DNA from: Saccharomycopsis malanga | Taxonomy: Eukaryota; Ascomycota; Saccharomycetes; Ascoideales; Saccharomycopsidaceae | DNA length: 64,000 nt | NCBI GenBank assembly: GCA_004014935.1 | Contig: CP025322.1 | Coordinates: forward strand, 186,001 to 250,000 | Reading direction: 5' to 3' | Shown: positions 51,751 through 61,889 of the stretch, one piece after another | Layout: every line of letters begins with the position of its first letter | Numbering within the stretch: position 1 is the stretch's first letter | Position numbers and translations under genes: made by a program | The notes under the pieces: model-generated | The model's input: only the letters and a program-made list of their open reading frames with translations | The model's database searches: none | What the model was told of the DNA's origin: nothing

Positions 51751-53694
51751 ATGGCAGAAATAAAGGTAAATGGAAAAAGATCCCATGATGGGGATTTAAG
51801 GCCAGTTAAGAAACCACTGTTGGAACCAAAGGTAGAAGGTCTTGAACCGGAAGATAGGGATTATTCAGTTTATTTGGACCAAGGCATTTTTGCTGAAGAT
51901 AATAAAAAAGCACTTAGAGACCAGATCTCTGTTGCCACGCCCTACAAGTGGGGATCTATCCATGGTCTTGTGGACGAACAATTGTTGAGGGATGTACGGG
52001 CAGAGATCTTACGCGAAATTCATTTCACTAAAAAGGAGACTGACATCTACAAGGTATTTCAAAGCGGAGATCTCAACAATCTTAACGGGTTAGACAAGAA
52101 AGAATTGCAACGGTTGCCTAACATTCTTAAATTGAGAAACGCTTTGTATAGTCCAAAGTTTAGAGACTTTATAAGTTATGTCACACAAGCTGGTAAAATT
52201 AGTGCAAATAAGTATGATATGTCATTGAACATTTATCACAAGTCGTGTCATCTTTTAACCCATGACGATGTGATTGGCTCCAGAAGAGTTTCCTTTATTC
52301 TATACTTGCCTGATCCAGATAAGCCGTGGAAAGAACATTATGGAGGGGCTCTACGTTTGTTTGGTGCTCATTTTTCCAACATTCCTAAGACAGATTTCCA
52401 AAGCAAGTTTGTTCCTCAATTTAATGATTATGCCTTTTTCGAAGTCAAGCCTGGTTACAGTTTCCATGATGTTGAGGAAGTCAAAGCAGACAAACAAAGA
52501 ATTTCTATTCAGGGCTGGTTTCATATCCCACAAAAAGGTGAGGAAGGTTATATTCCAGGTGAAGAGGAGCGTTTTAAGCAACAAAGCTCTTTACAGCTGT
52601 TGGAATCTAACGAGGCTCAACAATATGATTTCCCAAAGTTGAACAGAGATCCTATAGAAAAAAGTGACGTTCAAGTTTTGGGGACTGATTTATTGGAAAG
52701 CGAGAAAAAAGAGAACAACACTGATCTTCTTGAGAATTTTTTCAAAAGCAGTCCAAACGATCTTGAACAATTAAGGAAATTTTTAAATCCAAAATTATTA
52801 ACTACTGAAGAGATCAAAAAGCTCAATGAGACATTTCTCAATGACTCAATGCTTATGATAAATGGGTTTCTCAATGATGATTTTGCTGGCCAACTCAAAA
52901 AAACTCTCAGACATCATGAGTTGGAAACAGAGGTGCCAAAGTTTTCTAAAGATGTGGAGCTTCCTTGGAAAATTGCCATGCCTTGTGTTAAAAGACGCTT
53001 TTTGTATATAGATGGCAAAAAGCTTGAACCTGAGCTTGCTAGTTTGCAATATGAACATGAAAATAATGAACAAACTAGTACTCGTCAAGATAAACAATCA
53101 AACAGCTCGGCGATCGCAGAAGAACCAGATTTTTCTCTGCTTATGAAAAACAGCGACCATATGGTAGCTCAATTAGCTGAGGTAGCCGCTTTTTTGAAAA
53201 GTAGAGCTTTCAAAAAATATTTAGTTTTAGTCTCTTCCTTGGTTCCTATTTCTGAACAAGTCATGATACGCCGTTTTAGACCAGGTTCTGACTTTACATT
53301 GGCAACTAACCAAGACACAAACTTTACTGGTACTGCTACTAAGGAGGATCAAAGCAGTGCTTTTGAAAAGATTAATGCATTGCTTGAAGGAACAATTTGC
53401 TTGACCCCGAGCAAGGGCTGGGAGTCTGGTGAATTTGGTGGTTACGAACTTTGTATGGCTATGGACGAGAATGATGATCCTGCAATTTATAGAAATTCTA
53501 ACAGCGATGACTCGGTACTCTTGAATGCTCAGGCTGGTTGGAATACATTCAACTTGATTTTAAGAGACTCAAGTATCTTGAAGTTTATCAAATATGTAAG
53601 TTTTTCAGCAAACGGTAGCAGATGGGATATCAACTGCCAATGGGGCGTCGAAGGTTTGAAGGATGATGAAGAAAGTGAAAGCTGGGAGGAGTGA
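51751..53694 (+). CDS. TPA1: Tpa1/Ofd1-type prolyl hydroxylase
   Basis: 647 residues, two double-stranded beta-helix domains as in yeast Tpa1. In the N-terminal catalytic domain the Fe(II) ligands are visible: H171-x-D173 (THDDVIGSRR) and H239 (YSFHDVEEV), with the 2-oxoglutarate Arg in QRISIQGWFH. The C-terminal domain (~360-640) lacks the metal triad and ends NCQWGVEGL. Tpa1 hydroxylates a proline of ribosomal protein Rps23, interacts with translation termination factors and affects stop-codon readthrough and mRNA decay; in fission yeast Ofd1 also controls SREBP. An insertion near 445-460 (Gln/Ser-rich) separates parts of the second domain. Confidence 0.95.
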   Translation: MAEIKVNGKRSHDGDLRPVKKPLLEPKVEGLEPEDRDYSVYLDQGIFAEDNKKALRDQISVATPYKWGSIHGLVDEQLLRDVRAEILREIHFTKKETDIYKVFQSGDLNNLNGLDKKELQRLPNILKLRNALYSPKFRDFISYVTQAGKISANKYDMSLNIYHKSCHLLTHDDVIGSRRVSFILYLPDPDKPWKEHYGGALRLFGAHFSNIPKTDFQSKFVPQFNDYAFFEVKPGYSFHDVEEVKADKQRISIQGWFHIPQKGEEGYIPGEEERFKQQSSLQLLESNEAQQYDFPKLNRDPIEKSDVQVLGTDLLESEKKENNTDLLENFFKSSPNDLEQLRKFLNPKLLTTEEIKKLNETFLNDSMLMINGFLNDDFAGQLKKTLRHHELETEVPKFSKDVELPWKIAMPCVKRRFLYIDGKKLEPELASLQYEHENNEQTSTRQDKQSNSSAIAEEPDFSLLMKNSDHMVAQLAEVAAFLKSRAFKKYLVLVSSLVPISEQVMIRRFRPGSDFTLATNQDTNFTGTATKEDQSSAFEKINALLEGTICLTPSKGWESGEFGGYELCMAMDENDDPAIYRNSNSDDSVLLNAQAGWNTFNLILRDSSILKFIKYVSFSANGSRWDINCQWGVEGLKDDEESESWEE

Positions 53695-54380
53695 TTGTAA
53701 GATAGATAGATAGTCAGACAATAAAAGTTTCAGCATATGAAAATAGCTGTAGTATTGTGTTTATAATGGATAAAGGTTGTAAATACCGGCTGCTTGTAAA
53801 TTAGATCTTAGGCATTGCTATGGGTCTTTTTAGTGTTCAACGTAGCGTATCTCAAGTGATATTTATGATACTCGTGTATCTCAAAAATTATCCGAAATTC
53901 CTAAGTGTACCACTAGTAAAGACAGAATAGTAACTACTTACATTGCCTTCGTTGTTCCTTAGCTTGCTTACTAATTTTACAATACTATTGTAGAAACGCC
54001 GTCCAGTGCAACTGTTTGACCCATGATCTATAAAACGATACATGAATTGTATACAGCCAGTGTAATATAAAAATAAATTTTAGGTTAATACGGCCTGCAA
54101 GCGAGTGTAAGAGGGCTTACGCTTATTTGACGTCGAGATCGGCTAGGAAACCATTTTTAGGGGTGAACAGTGAGTTGGTGGAACGTTTTCAACAAAAGAC
54201 TTGTGCTCGTAATTTGACTACTACATACTTGTACATAGATCATTGGAATATTGAAGTAAGTATAATATAAGGAATTTGCTTGGTATACATAAATAGCTAA
54301 AAATAAGAACTGAAAACCTCATAAAAAGTGACCAAGCAGTCTATGTGTAAGAACAGTTTAAATGGTCATTTACCCATTTA
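53695..54380. other. Convergent intergenic TPA1 / kinase
   Basis: GATA repeat at about 53700-53713. No ORF or RNA gene seen. Confidence 0.4.
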
Positions 54381-55535
54381 TTAAAACCCTATGAACAATC
54401 CTTCAAACTTGTCGTCATCGGTAAACTCGCCATACTTTATGGAAGGGTCTTCAGGAAATTTATCAAAGTACTTTGCACTACCAGAACCCGAGGCAATTTC
54501 AGGAATAAACGGAGGTTCAACCTCTTTACCATTGACTTTATCCCAATCAGCATTATCGAACCATCTGAGAGATTTGATTTGATCTGCTTTGCTTCTGGCA
54601 GCGCTATTACGAGTAAAAATTCTCTCAAACAACTGCTTTACTTCCATGGCGTGTTCCTGTTTGTTTTCCACAGCGTCAATAAAATATGGAGGAAGCTTGT
54701 AGGCCAAATCAATGATCCTTTGATATGTTTGCTTGCTAGATTTGTTGTGTCTGAATGGAGGATAGCCAAAGAGCATTTCAAATATGATTACTCCGAATGA
54801 CCACCAATCAACACTCTTTCCATATGGTTGTCCGCTCACCAGTTCGGGAGCCATGTAATCGGTCTTCCCGCAAAAGGTTTTTGCTGGTGCTGCATTCGAT
54901 ATTTCCTTGGCGAGCCCAAAGTCAATAAGTTTGGCGTGTCCAGAAGCGTCTATGGCAATATTCTCAGGGTTCACGTCTCTATGAATAATGTTGTGCGAAT
55001 GTAAATATTCAAGCGCGGACAACACCTCACAAGCGTAGAAATGTGTACTTTCAAACGAAAGCTTGAATGTCGGGTTTTGGATGTTTTGAATGATCAAGGT
55101 GAAAAGATCACCTCCTTCGATAAACTCAAGAACAAGAAAAAGATAATTGGCGTCTTGAAGAACTGCTTCTAGCTGAAGAACAAAAGGATGGTGAATCTTC
55201 CTTATAATTATGACTTCATTCTTGACATGTTCAAACTGCTTATTGGCGATCAAGTCAGCCTTTCTAAGCGCTTTGACAGCGTAGAACAGGTTGTCTACTC
55301 TAGACTTGCACAAATGTACTCTGGCAAGAGAACCGAGTCCAATGGTACGGATACTGATAAAGTCTTTTATCAGATTCGCCTTGATACGGTTTTTGCTTAG
55401 AGAATGTTGAATAATATCAGTTTTATCAATATAATCAGCAACATCCTCACCAAGCAACTTTGCCTTTGATGTAATCTCATCGATAAGAGTTGACTGTTGA
55501 ATAACAATTTTAGTAGATGTCATAGCCTGTGCCAT
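54381..55535 (-). CDS. Divergent PKA-like AGC protein kinase
   Basis: 384 residues. The AGC/PKA catalytic domain runs ~60-320, with a PKA-like C-tail ending DDKFEGLFIGF. Present: ATP Lys in YAVKALRK (K88), alpha-C Glu (E107), HRD Asp (D187), PEN Asn (N192), DFG (205-207), activation-loop Thr in AKTFCG (T220), MAPEL and DWWSFGV. Altered: the glycine loop reads GLGSLAR (third Gly is Ala); the catalytic-loop Lys of HRDxKPEN is Asn (N189); and the usual GTPE after the activation Thr is GKTD (K224). The Lys and Thr that changed contact each other in PKA. The N-terminus (1-58) is unique. Overall similarity is to Tpk-type PKA catalytic subunits rather than Sch9 or Ypk. Active but specialised, or a pseudokinase: cannot be told from sequence. 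Confidence 0.85.
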   Translation of the reverse strand: MAQAMTSTKIVIQQSTLIDEITSKAKLLGEDVADYIDKTDIIQHSLSKNRIKANLIKDFISIRTIGLGSLARVHLCKSRVDNLFYAVKALRKADLIANKQFEHVKNEVIIIRKIHHPFVLQLEAVLQDANYLFLVLEFIEGGDLFTLIIQNIQNPTFKLSFESTHFYACEVLSALEYLHSHNIIHRDVNPENIAIDASGHAKLIDFGLAKEISNAAPAKTFCGKTDYMAPELVSGQPYGKSVDWWSFGVIIFEMLFGYPPFRHNKSSKQTYQRIIDLAYKLPPYFIDAVENKQEHAMEVKQLFERIFTRNSAARSKADQIKSLRWFDNADWDKVNGKEVEPPFIPEIASGSGSAKYFDKFPEDPSIKYGEFTDDDKFEGLFIGF

Positions 55536-56194
55536 ATTGCAATTTACGTTTCTTTTTCAATAAAGTTCAAATTGCAGTGATCCTACTGATAAAGAAAGAA
55601 GTTGTCAAAAAAACAACAGCCAACTTATAATTACCACCTTGTTCTTGATTCTGTCTTCCTGTCAAACGAAAAACAAACGGCTGGGCGTTGTGATTTATAT
55701 ATCTATGTACACACTTTGCAGGTATAAATGGAACGAGCAAATACGGCTGGCACTCGCCTAAATGGAAAGAACAAGCAAATCAAGAAAAAGAAACTATACA
55801 ACTCAAACACTCCGGAAGAAGCTAAATTAACACAATGTACTCAACTTTTTTGAAATTCTGGGCCCAGAATCTCACATACAGTGACCGCATCTTCATTTGT
55901 CGTTCTATCGTCTTGTTCTTTTTCCGTTGCTTTCTGACGTATTGGCATATCCGTCCGCGGCATGCTAACGCGGGTTTATCGGCCGGGGATAGGGTCACGG
56001 AGAATACACCCAAAGCTCATTGTTTCCTTCTTTTTTCAGGTGTTACCTCATGGCAATAAAGAGAGATCATATAAGCAAGCAAGCTTGTGACAAATTTTTG
56101 TGATATTATTTTCGTAACTGATATATGCTGCGCTTGGAATATAAGAAAGATTAGCACGATATCAATTTATTTAATTCCTAGTACATAGTAAAGT
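55536..56194. other. Intergenic, kinase promoter and cyclophilin 3' flank
   Basis: Two plus/minus frames of 63-74 codons near 55822-56059 are mirror shadows of each other and lack support. No other signal. Confidence 0.4.
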
Positions 56195-56740
56195 TTACAA
56201 CTCACCGCATTCTGTTATTGTCACCGCTAATGGTTCTGGACGGTTATTTTCATTGACTTTGACTCGTGAAATAATTCTTACAATTTCATGGCCTTCAATG
56301 ACCTTACCAAACACCACATGCTTATTATCAAGCTCCGGTAAACTAGTTAAACATATAAAAAATTGGCATCCATTGGTGTTAGGGCCACTATTAGCCATAG
56401 ATACAGAAAAGGGCTCGTGCTTGTAGAAAAACCCTTCGTCATTGAAGAACCGGGCACCTTTGCCATGTATCGTTTTTGATCCAAGCCCATTATTGGATAT
56501 GAAGTCGCCAGACTGTACAATTTTGTCCTTAACCACTCGGTGAAATACACAGCTCTTGTATCCTACTGGCCGGTGGTTTTCCATGTACTCTCCAGTACAA
56601 AACTGACGAAAGTTTTCAGTAGTCTTAGGAAGCTTGTTGCTGAAAAGCTTGATTTTCACACGCCCTAGTGGCTTCACACCGAGACTTACGTCAAAAAAGA
56701 CCACTGGAGTGTCAAATTGGCTACTACCTTCAGACTCCAT
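56195..56740 (-). CDS. PPIH-type (spliceosomal) cyclophilin
   Basis: 181 residues, a single cyclophilin domain with the PPIH-type N-terminus TPVVFFDVSLGVKPLGRVKI and the ending TECGEL (human PPIH ends QCGEM). Catalytic Arg in FHRV (R68), Q76 and H141 are present. The residue equal to CypA Phe60 is Lys (K73), Met61 is Ile, and the Trp121 position is Glu or nearby, so proline isomerase activity and cyclosporin binding may be weak. PPIH binds the U4/U6 protein PRP4 in the tri-snRNP. I know of no S. cerevisiae orthologue, so its presence fits a yeast that has kept more of the splicing machinery. It is divergent from ISD11. Confidence 0.85.
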   Translation of the reverse strand: MESEGSSQFDTPVVFFDVSLGVKPLGRVKIKLFSNKLPKTTENFRQFCTGEYMENHRPVGYKSCVFHRVVKDKIVQSGDFISNNGLGSKTIHGKGARFFNDEGFFYKHEPFSVSMANSGPNTNGCQFFICLTSLPELDNKHVVFGKVIEGHEIVRIISRVKVNENNRPEPLAVTITECGEL

Positions 56741-57314
56741 GTTATTTGACTCGATTCGATACTAGCTTTTCCAACATATTATATTCCATTCATATATATA
56801 TATATATATACTGTTGGTAACCTTTAGAGATGTTATGAAAAGTTGATGCCGGGTAGCCCAGTGGGTATTTTAGCAATTCTTCAGTACTCTTCCAGCTGCA
56901 CATGATCGCTCATGTGCATTTGATACAGGATTAATACCAGTAAGTCTTAAAGAAACTATAGATGGCTAGAGGCCCTTTATCACTTGCAGATTTTTTTTGG
57001 TGCTCAAATACATGCTATCTTTCCGGCCATCATATCCTTAAGTGTAGTAAGCATGTTCTTTCTCAACGACTCTCAGACAACTGTACCGGATACCGTCCGT
57101 GTTAGTCAAATTTAACTTCACGTGACTAATCCATTTAATCTTTTTTACCGGGAAGCGCTGCGCATCCGAAGGCGTTAATGATACTAATGTACCATCATAT
57201 ACTTACAACTCTGACTGTTAGTCATTGATTTGCAAAGCGACTGTTTCAAATCATTTTCTGAGCTTTTTGAATTTAGCATCAGCACTTGCATAGCTTATAT
57301 TACAGCCACCTAGA
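56741..57314. other. Divergent promoter cyclophilin / ISD11
   Basis: Holds an (AT)10 microsatellite at 56792-56811, about 50 bp from the cyclophilin ATG, where it may serve as its TATA region. No ORF. Confidence 0.5.
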
Positions 57315-57623
57315 ATGTCTGCCGTTTACAAAACAGTTGAGTCTTTGCCTTCAAAGGCACAAGTGCTTAGTCTCTATCACAGCTGTCTTAAGAACTCGCT
57401 AAAATTTGACAATTACAACTTCCGCGAGTACTTTTTAAGAAAGTCCAAGCACGAATTCCATAAAAACAAATCATTATCTGATAAAGAAGCTATAATAAAG
57501 GCCTACAATGATGCCGTCAAACAATTTGCTGTCTTGAAGAGACAGGCCACGATTTCTCAGATGTACCACTTTGATAAAACCGTTGTTGAACACGAACACC
57601 CGGTTCATCATTCTGACCGTTAG
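57315..57623 (+). CDS. ISD11: Isd11, LYR-motif partner of the cysteine desulfurase
   Basis: 102 residues, usual family size. The LYR-type start VLSLYHSCLKNS is followed by NYNFREYFLRKSKHEF and the diagnostic LKRQATISQMYHFDKTVVE near the end. Isd11 holds the mitochondrial cysteine desulfurase Nfs1 in its stable, active form, together with acyl carrier protein, for Fe-S cluster synthesis. The Arg of LYR is His here; S. cerevisiae Isd11 likewise reads LYK at that point. A second Fe-S gene, ISA1, lies 16 kb away. Confidence 0.95.
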   Translation: MSAVYKTVESLPSKAQVLSLYHSCLKNSLKFDNYNFREYFLRKSKHEFHKNKSLSDKEAIIKAYNDAVKQFAVLKRQATISQMYHFDKTVVEHEHPVHHSDR

Positions 57624-58954
57624 TCTTAATTAACCAAAATGTTTTTGTTTGTCGTGCCACTTGCCGTCTTCTTTGCGATGTATATATTATAACTTTTGAT
57701 AGCAATCTACATGTTATTGTTTGTTTTGTCTCACATTACATCTTTGAAATCGCAATTGTAATCATTATACATAGTTCATATGGTCCCTTTTCATGAAATA
57801 GTTCTCTATATAGGATACAGATTCATATGTGGAGTATGAAGTTGTTGAAACTTTATTCATTACCCGCCTATAAAATTTTTCAGCTTCTATATAAGAGGCC
57901 CTGTTCCTCCAATTTCATAACCTCTTTTTTGATTCTTTTTTCTTTCTTTATCGAAAGTTTATTCAACCAAAAGGCCTGGCAGAATGTTAGAATGGCATAG
58001 TGTTACTTGGTAAGCGTTCCACCTTGTGGAGGACCCGTCTGCTTATTAATTTAAGAGGCGGTTCTAGTTTATTATAGTGCGTTTTGATCCATGTTGATGT
58101 TTTGTTAGGCTGATGGTGAGATTGAATTTGATTTCAAAGAATACATTGTTTCTTTCAGTGAGCTCTGTGTCCCGTTAAGTCAAGACATTTGTAATTTTCT
58201 GTGTAGTTTCTCATTTGCCAAAATATCGTTATATCTTGGGTTCAAAAGTATTCCTCCTTTCTTGAATTTAAGAAAATATTGTAACTCTTTTTTTTTTCCT
58301 TAAGTTTAACAAATTATTTTTGGGTTTAACAAATATAGTAATTTTATCCTATAATGGTTAGTACCTTTTTTCGCTTTTTACTCAACTTCTTGAACTGATT
58401 GAATATAAATGCCTTTTCTCATATTCCCTGCTTCATCGAAACACTAAACATAAGGTGATGAACGTTCTTTATAATTTCCCTTTTGAGACAATATTCTTCA
58501 ATCGTAGATCACGTGCCTGATATAGTAATTTTCTACAATATTTTGTGTTGATTCAATTTACCTACAAAGTTGCTGTTCCTTGTAAATGCCTATTTCAGAT
58601 ACCCTCAACATTAGCTACTGGCAATTACAAACGGCTAGAGACAACCATTAAAAGCTTTTTGTTCGCTGTGGTCAATTACGCTCACTTTTTTGAGCATTAT
58701 CAGTCTTTTCCCGATCGACATTGAACTCTCATCGCAAATGGGCACTGAGTTAGTTTTTTAAAATCTGATATTTATTCTGTACATTTGGCTCCTCTCACAT
58801 TTTTGATTGCTATTACGTATTCACAGGTAGAGAGTCTAGCTCTTTTCGTTCAGCAATATCAGTGAAAGACATTAATTGTATTAAGTTCTGGAATACTCAG
58901 GCTCAAGATAACTACCAGTAACACCAATATTTAAAACACAAAACATAATAAAAC
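57624..58954. other. Long intergenic ISD11-YTA6 with stems
   Basis: 1.33 kb. Reb1-like TTACCCG at 57860-57866. TCCAC-CTT-GTGGA (58018-58030) directly followed by a longer imperfect hairpin (58032-58064, arms GACCCGTC and GGCGGTTC). GTGATGA (58456-58462) and CTGA (58516-58519) could be C and D boxes, but flanks do not pair. ATCACGTG at 58507-58514 is a Cbf1/CDEI-like site without centromere context. No ORF. Confidence 0.4.
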
Positions 58955-61291
58955 ATGAATTTCATGAAAAAGAAACCACCTCAGCCCTTGACCAGGTTGA
59001 AAGAGATTTTTTCCAATGCTACGAACTCATCAATTCAATGTTATGAGTATGAAAAGAACAATGATACTAAGAAAGCTTATCAGGGCTGGAAAGGGCTTCA
59101 TACTACTCTTCTATATGAATTAGACTCTGTCAATAAGAATTACGGCTTAGATTCAATGACCAATGAAGAGAATTCATTGTTTTTTGAAATCAAGTATTTG
59201 AAAAATAAGGCTACCGAAAACATGAGTAGATTAGAGGTAATTCTCATGAAAGAACTTTCAGAGCTCAATAAAAACTTACAAATCAAGTCTCCATCTTCAA
59301 CATCGCATGGACAGGCCCCACAGGCTCCTCCACCACGCCGAATGCTCAAAACATTACGATCTCCCAAACCTTCAAACTCTGACAGTAGTTCAAGTTTCAA
59401 GTTTCATACAGCTAATAATGTAAGCAATCCTTCGCTCTTGTCTAAGACTGCAGCAAACAAAATATGGAAAGAAGAAGAAGTGAAAGGGGCTAAAAAGTCT
59501 CTTAATAGCACCAATACTAAGGTAGATAATTCGTTAACTGCCAATCTTTTCAAAGACTTTTCTGACATAAGTGATCCTATCGAACTTTTGAATGAAAACC
59601 TTTCTTCAAAAGCGCCTTCGGGTTCATTCATCAGTTCTACTCCCAAACCTAAAAAACTTAATGCTGACCTTGTATCGTCCTCTTCGCCAAACATTGATAA
59701 CATTTCGAAGTTCAACCGACTTCTAGAGTCCAGCAAAAAGTCGCCAACGTCAAGTATCACTAATCTTTCTCCTAAAGTCGCAGCCGTCTCGGCGAGTCAG
59801 TCGAAAAAAGTCAAGCCAGTAAGGCGTGTCAAGTCTGCTAAACAACCATTACCGTCCGCACCAACTACGAAACAATTCAATCCATCCGCTGCAGCTTTGA
59901 AGGCTTCCAAGCTTTCAGCTGCTGTCACTCAAAGAGCGCGAAACCAACATTTAACTTCTCCACCTTCTTCTTACACACCTCATAAAGTGAAACAGCTGCC
60001 ACAGCATTTGGAAGCAAAGAAACCCATCGTCAACAAAACACATTCTGCATCACAATCTAGAGAATCTTCTGCGAAACTTCATTCACCGAAACTTGGCTCG
60101 TCCAAGGCAAGTGCGAATTCCGGCGCTGGCGCACGTACTGTTGTTAAGAAACAAACACATTCTTTCGATCAGAACACAAAGACTCTTTCTGGTGACGATG
60201 ACGATGAGTTGGACGAGAAAGATACCGAAACAGTCTCAGATAATAACAATAGTAATGAAGATGAGAATCATGAAAAAGTGGATTTAGTAGATACTTTAGG
60301 AATAAGCGAGTCAGCTGTACAAGAAGCAATGCAAGATAGTATTATCTCGGAAATCAAAGGCATCGACAAATCTGCAGCTAAACAAATTTTTAATGAGATT
60401 GTATTTCAAGGGGATGAGGTCCATTGGGAAGATATTGCTGGCTTGGAAACTGCTAAGAATTCGTTGAAAGAAGCTGTCGTGTATCCATTTTTGCGGCCTG
60501 ACTTGTTTTCAGGATTGCGAGAACCGGCTAGAGGAATGTTATTGTTCGGCCCTCCTGGCACTGGTAAAACCATGTTGGCAAAGGCGGTTGCCACAGAATC
60601 TAAATCTACTTTTTTCTCTATTAGTGCTTCATCTTTAACTTCGAAGTTTTTAGGTGAGTCTGAAAAGTTGGTTAGAGCTTTATTTTTGTTAGCCAAAAAA
60701 TTGTCTCCTAGTATTATATTTGTTGACGAGATTGACTCTTTGTTATCTGCCAGATCAGACAACGAAAATGAATCTACAAGAAGAATTAAAACCGAATTTT
60801 TGATTCAGTGGAATGATTTATCCCATGCGGCTGTTGGTAATAATAGCAAAAGTGCCTCTAACAAAGACAACCAGCCAAGAGTTTTGGTTTTAGCGGCTAC
60901 TAATTTGCCTTGGGATATCGATGAAGCAGCGAGACGTAGATTTGTAAGAAGGCAATACATTCCTCTTCCAGAAGCAGAAACCAGAAAAGCCCAGTTTGTG
61001 AAAATGCTTGAGCATCAACATACAGAGCTCACTGAGCCAGAATTGGATGAGTTGGTAGAAATTACAGATGGGTTTTCAGGTAGTGATATCACTGCATTAA
61101 CAAAAGATGCGGCAATGAATCCATTGCGTGAGTTAGGAGAAAAGTTGTTATTTACTCCAAAAGAGGAAATCAGAGGCTTAGAATTGGCTGACTTCAAAAC
61201 CAGTTTGCAGTACATTAGACCAAGTGTCAGTAAAGAGGGTTTGTCAAGGTTTGATGAGTGGGCTACCAATTATGGCTCCTCAGGAGCTTGA
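58955..61291 (+). CDS. YTA6: Yta6/Sap1-type AAA ATPase (spastin-like)
   Basis: 778 residues. An N-terminal helical domain (~1-110, MIT-like) and a long Ser/Lys/Pro-rich linker (~115-430) lead into one AAA module (~485-775). Seen: [20 protein letters not shown], Walker A GPPGTGKT (~532-539), pore loop [15 protein letters not shown], Walker B IIFVDEID (~588-595), the RRFVRR arginine-finger region, and a C-terminal helix after [18 protein letters not shown]. These fit the spastin/katanin/Vps4 (meiotic) clade, and yeast Sap1 and Yta6 best. Role in S. cerevisiae is poorly defined (cortical protein, Yta6). A single gene here stands for both paralogues. Confidence 0.92.
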   Translation: MNFMKKKPPQPLTRLKEIFSNATNSSIQCYEYEKNNDTKKAYQGWKGLHTTLLYELDSVNKNYGLDSMTNEENSLFFEIKYLKNKATENMSRLEVILMKELSELNKNLQIKSPSSTSHGQAPQAPPPRRMLKTLRSPKPSNSDSSSSFKFHTANNVSNPSLLSKTAANKIWKEEEVKGAKKSLNSTNTKVDNSLTANLFKDFSDISDPIELLNENLSSKAPSGSFISSTPKPKKLNADLVSSSSPNIDNISKFNRLLESSKKSPTSSITNLSPKVAAVSASQSKKVKPVRRVKSAKQPLPSAPTTKQFNPSAAALKASKLSAAVTQRARNQHLTSPPSSYTPHKVKQLPQHLEAKKPIVNKTHSASQSRESSAKLHSPKLGSSKASANSGAGARTVVKKQTHSFDQNTKTLSGDDDDELDEKDTETVSDNNNSNEDENHEKVDLVDTLGISESAVQEAMQDSIISEIKGIDKSAAKQIFNEIVFQGDEVHWEDIAGLETAKNSLKEAVVYPFLRPDLFSGLREPARGMLLFGPPGTGKTMLAKAVATESKSTFFSISASSLTSKFLGESEKLVRALFLLAKKLSPSIIFVDEIDSLLSARSDNENESTRRIKTEFLIQWNDLSHAAVGNNSKSASNKDNQPRVLVLAATNLPWDIDEAARRRFVRRQYIPLPEAETRKAQFVKMLEHQHTELTEPELDELVEITDGFSGSDITALTKDAAMNPLRELGEKLLFTPKEEIRGLELADFKTSLQYIRPSVSKEGLSRFDEWATNYGSSGA

Positions 61292-61889
61292 TTTACGTGG
61301 TGTTTTTCTAGGGAAATGATATCTAGCAAAATAAAAACAATTAGGATATAGGTATCCATTACAGCTCAATAGATGTATAAATTGTACTTTATTTATAACT
61401 CCCATTTGTAGTCTTCAATTGCTAGTACTCCGCCATTTCAATGACTTTTCTTATAAAATGAGGGCGGTTGTTGTCTTGTATTTACTTTCCAATATATACC
61501 GATATAACAAATTCTAGTAAGTCATAACTAAAATTTACATCTTCTAGCCTCTGTTGGTTAATTCAGCACTATACAGCCAATGATATAAAGAAATCATTTG
61601 CCCAATATTGAGTTTTGTAAAGTTCAGGAAGACTGAGAGCAATTGTTGTATTTCAATTTTGACGATTGTTTTCTCTGTTTATAGTGGTGCCCTTGACTCC
61701 GGCATAGGATCCGTTTTAACGGTACCGAATGAATTTTGTAGATTTTTTTCACTGTTTTTCCACTCTGAAAAATCACTTAACAATCTTCATAAATAGTTTT
61801 TACAAGATAACACCAGTACAGTTTCCCATAGCTGGTGAACACATTTGGAGGCTTAGGAATTGCCCTAATTTAGATTTTAAAAAGGTACG
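61292..61889. other. Intergenic YTA6-CAJ1
   Basis: A 62-codon frame at 61608-61796 is Phe/Ser-rich and unsupported. Holds the CAJ1 promoter; no clear heat-shock element seen. Confidence 0.4.

Noticed and set aside
58456-58519. C/D box snoRNA (GTGATGA ... CTGA)
   Set aside because: Flanks do not form the terminal stem, and I could not identify an rRNA-complementary guide by eye.
58507-58600. Possible point-centromere CDEI (ATCACGTG)
   Set aside because: The following 80 bp are not extremely AT-rich and no CDEIII-like CCGAA element follows.
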